Assembly (NCBI GenBank): GCA_905250125.1
Contig: CAJNOL010001236.1
Location: forward strand, 529-64,528
Direction: 5' to 3'
DNA: 64,000 bases
Source: Rotaria sordida
Lineage: Eukaryota > Rotifera > Eurotatoria > Philodinida > Philodinidae
A model generated the notes under the pieces. That model made no database searches. It saw nothing but the letters and a program-made list of their open reading frames with translations, and had not been told where the DNA came from. Made by a program: the position numbers and the translations under genes. The first letter of the stretch is position 1. The number at the start of each line of letters is the position of its first letter. This document shows, piece by piece, positions 59,087 through 64,000 of this stretch.

Positions 59087-60008
59087 AGTACATATTCACA
59101 ATTAACAAATGATCTGAAATAAAATCAACACATTATTGAAGACAGTCGCCTTCAAATTACAATATAACAAATACGTAAACGAAATTGTGCATATAAGAGT
59201 TAAGGAAAAGATACTTTTGCCTTCTATAAAATTAGATTCGTCAGAAGAAACCAGTGAAGAGTGCGGTATAAATATTTTTAATGGTTCGTATTACTAATAC
59301 TTATCTGTAGGATAAATATTGGTCAAATTTATCCAACAATATTTCAAATTAGAATTAACAATGTACTCATTCGATTTTCTCTACATTCTCTTTCGCGTCA
59401 ATCTATCTATGTTGTCGAACCAAACTTCGCGAAATATTGCATCATAAAATTTTATATTCCATCAGTGAATAGTTTTAGCAAAATGCTTGATATTCTTCGT
59501 AGCCCCTATGACGTATTTGTTTTGTTTCACTGATGATTCGATATCAATCAGTCTGTGTTGATCTACTTGTAGATTATATATATGTAAATGATTGGCTTTG
59601 TAGGTTCTTCCTATGAAACAATTCCGTCAAAACCGAAGATGCTGTAAAATAAATCGATTGAAACAGCTTTTTATAGAGTTTGTTTGAAGCTTGTTACATA
59701 AATAAGTGTTAGAGAAAGATAATGATATAAGTGCCTCTGGCTATGAGATGTTTGTCATATGAATATCGTTACTAAAGCCATATACTCTTATATCAACAAC
59801 CAATTATAATCAATGTATCGCATGTAATTGACGAATCTCGAAAAGAATTCAGTTTGTTTTCAATGAAAATTTCCAATGAAATACATTTTTTAGAAAAAGC
59901 TTTTGTCGAAATGAAAAAACAAAAGAGAATGAAACAATTTAATAGATTAAAGCTGAGCGAAGCAATCGAAAGAGTGATTTATTAAATGTCATTGTTAAAA
60001 ACGTAGAG
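59087..60008. other. No gene recognised
   Basis: AT-rich spacer; nothing beyond the leader-intron signal noted for the small minus-strand frame. Confidence 0.4.
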
Positions 60009-60097
60009 CGGTGTGGGGATGGATGTGGGTGTTGATGTCGATGTGAATTTGAGTTTGGTTGTGTGTTAACTCGTCAACCACATCCACACCCACGCCC
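60009..60097. repeat. Telomere-like foldback
   Basis: G-rich arm CGGTGTGGGGATGGATGTGG continuing to GATGTGAATTTGAG, core GTGTGTTAACTCGTC, C-rich arm CCACATCCACACCCACGCCC. About 215 bp before the secreted-protein gene. Confidence 0.75.
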
Positions 60098-60311
60098 TTG
60101 TATCAAGACAGACAATATCAAGTATACACTAAGAAAAATTACACCTGAAATTGAATTCCTCTACAGCGTTCTTACGCATTGTCTCTCGTTCTAAGTATTA
60201 CTCAACCATTGTGCAACTTTTTTTATCTTTCAAGGACGAAATGATATACACTCATGTATATATACATAGAACATAGAAAATTATTCGACACATTCTATGT
60301 ATTGAACAAGA

Positions 60312-61178
60312 ATGACATACAAGGCAGTACTATTTCTAATTTTCTTCTTCGCTCACATCGATTTGATTGAATCTATTCGATGTGGAACAAAGGGTCCTTT
60401 CGTATTTTTATCATTCAATATTAGTATATCGGAAAATGTATGCCCAGAATTCGTCGAAAAATCCAATGCGCAGTGTTCACTCATTCTGGAACTCGATTTC
60501 CAAAAGAACGGTGGTGGTAGCGTGCTAATGATCGTAGATCGTATCGAAGTTGACTCTTTGAGCATCGAAACAAAATTTGGAATCCATAGTAATGCGACTA
60601 CTTCTACAATCAAATATACTTGTTCAATGTCGGATAATTGTGCTTGAGAATTTGCTAACGAATTATTTAGTTCTGCATTGGTGAAATTCGATGCACTAGC
60701 TGTTCGACAAAATTTAAGTGAACTACTTTACGCTAACAAACCGGATGTAGCTGAAGTTCAATGTGTAAATAATAGATGTGATCCCGACAGTTATTGTCAG
60801 GCTCGTTTAGAAGAAAATCTGTCGCCGCAATACACATTTTTTCACATTGACAACCGTTTACCATGTGCAAACGCATTAAAAACACAAGATATGATAAGTA
60901 TCGAACGAACATACTCTTTTTTGTCTACGATAAAAACAAATATGACTCTATTTTGTAATCGATCTGAATATAACAACAACGAAACGCTTATGCTAGCTTA
61001 CCAGCTCTTCAATAACGAGTTCTATCTACCAGTCAATTATTCCATTATGAAAATAAATACATCATTTACAACGACCACACCCAGATCACTAGCTTCAAAG
61101 TCATACATTCCTCTATCATACGAACTCATCATAAATGCCGCTATGCTTTCTATTTTTCATCTATTGAATAAAAAATAA
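60312..61178 (+). CDS. Secreted or GPI-anchored protein frame with one in-frame TGA
   Basis: One continuous frame from ATG 60312 to TAA 61178, interrupted only by TGA at 60645-60647 (codon 112). Codons on both sides read as one protein: CSMSDNCA before and EFANELFSSALVKFD after. Residues 1-21 form a signal peptide. The ectodomain is Cys- and Asn-rich (CVNNRCDPDSYCQARL at about 149-164). The C-terminus has a Thr/Ser-rich linker and a hydrophobic end (SYELIINAAMLSIFHLLNKK), suggesting a GPI or membrane anchor. No known domain recognised. The TGA may be a recent nonsense mutation (from TGG or CGA), a sequencing error, or recoding. A 32-nt GT...AG interpretation was tested and gives stops, so it is not an intron. 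Confidence 0.6.
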
Positions 61179-61281
61179 ATACACATCATTTTAGTTTTCA
61201 GATCATTACTTTTCAAAAAGAAATCTAAATAAAGGATGAGGCAGGCACACAAAGGTACCAAATTGACCGATTTGTTATTTA

Positions 61282-61660
61282 TTAAAAGTAATGGAAAGTT
61301 CGACGCATAATTTTACGCTGAGTCATTAGGTCATGTTTCCAGATCGTTTTGATAATTTCTAAGTCAGAATGTATCTCTAATACTGTCATTAGTTTGTTGT
61401 ATTTGAGTTCATCGTCAAAATCATGAGGTATCTTTTCTGAGTGACATCGTTTTAAAATTTGGATAGTGTCATCACATAGAACGATCAATCCTTCATTGAA
61501 TGATGTGAAAGCAAGTCTATCGAAACGAGTTGCCGGTGTCTTCTATCGTTCGGCGATGTTTCGAAATCTAGCGACAAAATGATCGGCGTGGTCGACAATG
61601 GCTGCGAAAATGTTGTCGATGATCTACACCAAACAGTACGGCACGATTTCGCTCGAAACG
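61282..61660 (-). pseudogene. Helical protein fragment, unrecognised
   Basis: On the minus strand, 61540-61282 reads FDRLAFTSFNEGLIVLCDDT then IQILKRCHSEKIPHDFDDEL and ends KIMRRTFHYF, stop. Further upstream the same reading has DHADHFVARFRNIAER before a stop near 61545. No upstream start or domain found. Confidence 0.3.
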
Positions 61661-61699
61661 CAATAGTAGACGAATTAAATAACGTAATCATTATACATG

Positions 61700-62253
61700 A
61701 ACTTTTCTAACAATGAGTCACTAAAATCCGAGTTGCCATTTTCTCTCGACCAACTAAGTAGCCGAAACCGTTCTCATAACGCCTTGGAGCCTGGTTCTGA
61801 TCAGGTTTTGTGTGTGCTCTTATCCCTTCGACAACGCCAAACATGTTGGCACGCACAGCCACAACCACACACTCACATCATAATTTAAGACAATTCGAGC
61901 GTCGTTAAGCACTCTTGCTAAAATTACTTGTAAGCAGTATCATACTGATAATGTTATACCATCTTGTAATTGAGAAGTTTATCATCACATATTGGTAAGG
62001 TATACACTGATAGTTGACCAGTGTTGATGAACATCAGTTCAGCTGCATTCGATAGATTTTTCAATGTTGTTTGTAAAAACGCTTGAATAGAAAAGGCTTT
62101 GCAAGAAGATTCATGAAGACTCTTACAAGTTGGAAAAACAAACGAAAGTTATGGAACTGTCAGACCATAAATAAAAAACGCATTTCTCGATTAGTTGCTC
62201 AACTATTATGAAGCGTGCAGCCGTTCCCGGATTGGTCATCGCCGTGAACCTCA
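61700..62253. other. No gene recognised
   Basis: Spacer; a C-rich patch CACAACCACACACTCACATC near 61860-61880 is a weak telomere-like trace. Confidence 0.4.
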
Positions 62254-62413
62254 GGGTGTGGATGTGGGTGGGTGTGAGTGTGGGGTGTGGCTGCGGGTGT
62301 GGGGTGTGGCTACGGGTGTGGGTGTGGGTGTGAGTCAGACTTTGGGCGCAGGTACAGGTGTGGAACGTGAGTGTGGGTGTAGAGGATCAACACCCACACT
62401 CACACACACTCTA
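62254..62413. repeat. Telomere-like foldback (long G-rich arm)
   Basis: The G-rich arm, about 120 bp, contains GGGTGTGGATGTGGGTGG and GGGTGTGGGTGTGAG words. The core is AGAGGATC, the inverse of a GATCCTCT-like family core. The C-rich arm is short, AACACCCACACTCACAC. Arms are unequal. Confidence 0.8.
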
Positions 62414-62419
62414 GTTATC

Positions 62420-62655
62420 GAATGATATGAGGAATGTTATTACCCTTGAGGCAATACACCAAAACAACTCAAATCCCTCAACTTTTATAAATGTACAGTT
62501 GCGTAGTAAGATAAGGAACGATATTACCCTTGGGATAATACATCAAAACAACTCAAATTGCTCAACTGCAAAGTATGTAGTTATTCTTTAAGATAATGGA
62601 GTGATTATCCCTGAGGTAATACACGAAAATCGCTCAATATCCTATTAGGTATTGT
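62420..62655. repeat. Three-copy tandem repeat, about 82-bp unit
   Basis: Three diverged units share ATTACCCTTG-GG-AATACA followed by CCAAAACAACTCAAAT and CTCAACT; centres near 62445, 62530 and 62612. Unit 3 is the most degraded. Non-coding. Confidence 0.75.
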
Positions 62656-62659
62656 GTTT

Positions 62660-63114
62660 TCTGAATGTGGATACCTGGTGTAACGGGATTATGACACCAC
62701 TCATATGATAACGCCCGCCCAATGAAGTGAAAATAGAGGAATGACCATTAAAATGGATTATTTTCTTTAGACACATCATATTAACCCTAAAAATGCATCT
62801 CATTTAAACGGATAATGATAAAATGGACATTGAAATGTATTTCTATTCATAAATGAATTATTTTGATTATTTAAGATTTATCGGTCGTATTTTTATGTAG
62901 TATTTTGCGTTTCGCTTTACATGCAGAGATTCAATAAAAAGATTTTTTCTTATCATTTGCAATAATCAGATATAAATACATAAAAATGTTGAATTTTATG
63001 AGATAATGAGAATATGAAAAGTGTAGAACTCGTTCTAAATATTTCTGTATTTACAAACTAAAATTAAGTATCTATTTTTAAAGAGTTTATTCATCAAAAT
63101 AGTTAATACAATTT
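62660..63114. other. No gene recognised
   Basis: AT-rich spacer. Confidence 0.4.
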
Positions 63115-63312
63115 AGGGTGTGGGTGTGGGTGTGGGTGTGTGGGTGTGGGTGTGGGTGTGGGTGTGTGGGTGTGGGGTGTGGGTGTGGGGCGTGGGATGT
63201 GGGGTGTGGGTGTGGAGTGTGGGATGTGAATGTGGGTGTTCACTTCTTTTTATCCACACCCACCCACACCTACACCCACACCCCACCCACACCCACACCC
63301 ACACCCACACCC
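63115..63312. repeat. Telomere-like foldback (best preserved)
   Basis: The G-rich arm of about 125 bp includes runs of GGGTGTGGGTGTGGGTGTG. The core is TTCACTTCTTTTTATC. The C-rich arm of about 60 bp is CACACCCACCCACACC to CACCCACACCC. Nearly the same as 54181-54330. Confidence 0.9.
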
Positions 63313-63319
63313 TCATCAT

Positions 63320-64000
63320 TTTTTGTTTTACTGATCTCTGAATAATTTGCAACTCTATCGGATAGATGCATATGTCCATTGAAATATAAAGTCTGTTGAT
63401 GGTGCTCAACCAAAAATGCAAGTTTATCAACTTTGTCATCATCAATCTAGCCTCAAAGCAAAATGTAGATGCTAGAGATAAATAATTTTTCTTTTGTAAG
63501 TCTAAGTTTATGAAATCACTTTGTTCCATTTTTTAGCAAACTATTTTACATTAAGATTTTCGTCATTTTTGAAGTTAAACAATTTCAAAACTAAGAAAGC
63601 TTGCGGAAAAAACTTTATTTACGTTAGGAAAAGTTTTTAAATATTCTGTCATAACATAATAAATCTCAGCTTTAGAGAACCAGTTCTTGAATATTCGTTC
63701 GATTTTATGGTCTTTTTCATATTATGCTAAGTATATATAACCTACAGATAGATTTTCGTGATGTTAACTGCATATGAATCAATGACCATGTAGAAAAATG
63801 AAATGAATATAATGCAATTGAGACTATAAGGAGAGTAAAAAAAATGTAATATTACGTTTCTTCAATAGTCCTTTGTTTACATATTTTATCGGCACATTTT
63901 TATTCATCGTACAGGCACGAATGAAAGAAAAAAACAACAACAACAATAATAAAGATAATTTTGTGACTTTTTCTTTGTTGATTGATCTCTTCTGAATCGG
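63320..64000. other. No gene recognised
   Basis: A minus frame from ATG 63529 runs toward the telomere-like repeat (MEQSDFINLDLQKKN...) but most of its length is repeat translation. The remainder is AT-rich. Confidence 0.35.

Noticed and set aside
60645-60647. Selenocysteine codon
   Set aside because: The site is not in a redox motif I recognise and no SECIS-like hairpin was evident by eye in the 3' flank; kept only as a possibility to test.
60630-60670. 32-nt GT...AG mini-intron around the TGA
   Set aside because: Removing it shifts the frame and introduces a stop; it is also far below normal intron length.
63113-63529. Long frames over the telomere-like repeats (also 62195-62425, 43076-43347, 20625-20852)
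   Set aside because: They translate simple repeats (Val-Trp, Gly-Cys or Thr-Pro-His patterns) in every frame and lack non-repeat coding sequence.
1-64000. CRISPR arrays, bacterial operons, rRNA or tRNA genes
   Set aside because: No spaced direct repeats, ribosome-binding patterns, rRNA blocks or cloverleaf with a TTCGA-type loop could be supported by eye; introns indicate eukaryotic DNA.

Overview
The window looks like nuclear DNA of a small invertebrate, most likely a bdelloid rotifer. It is AT-rich. Genes carry short GT-AG introns (55-59 bp in several genes) and a few longer introns filled with repeats. Dispersed G-rich tracts are built on TGTGGG/TGTGGA words, and TGTGGG is the telomeric repeat reported for bdelloids. 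Several enzymes resemble fungal or bacterial families rather than animal ones. Species cannot be named from sequence alone. Many open frames begin at TTG or GTG, so I re-chose ATG starts and rebuilt exons where splice sites and phase agree.

Layout. 0-5 kb: one-stranded telomere-like array, GPCR-like fragment, foldback element, and a minus-strand Pro-rich/coiled-coil gene. 5-12 kb: gene-poor AT-rich DNA with a 1.3 kb hairpin-forming inverted repeat. 12.5-13.7 kb: secreted GH43-like glycoside hydrolase. 17.6-19 kb: acyltransferase-3 membrane protein (minus). 21.5-22.4 kb: TLC-domain membrane protein. 23.3 kb: hAT-type MITE with an 8-bp target duplication. 26.7-30 kb: tandem duplication of a CmcJ/AsaB-like oxygenase, first copy dead, second intact, with a telomere-like foldback at the junction. 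32-37 kb: decayed membrane protein, intact B-box/TLDc gene, decayed PARP-like gene and a Cys-rich terminal exon. 39.5-47.3 kb: two F-box genes, one ending in a regular array of leucine-rich-repeat exons, each with a foldback element in an intron. 48-54 kb: gene remnant next to a MITE, two-exon beta-lactamase-like serine hydrolase (minus) and hAT transposase remnant. 54-64 kb: inverted repeat around a 100-N assembly gap, another long inverted repeat, two-exon isochorismatase-like hydrolase, a secreted-protein frame with one in-frame TGA, and more telomere-like foldbacks.

The genes do not form a pathway. GH43, the oxygenase, the isochorismatase-like hydrolase and the beta-lactamase-like protein are the kind of non-metazoan-looking enzymes bdelloids are known to hold; horizontal transfer is an inference here. 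The most unusual feature is a family of roughly twenty foldback loci: a G-rich telomere-like arm, a short core often resembling TTCTTCATCC, then a C-rich telomere-like arm, scattered every few kilobases. I know of no standard element class that fits them. At least six other long inverted repeats are also present, so the window is exceptionally rich in sequence able to form hairpins.
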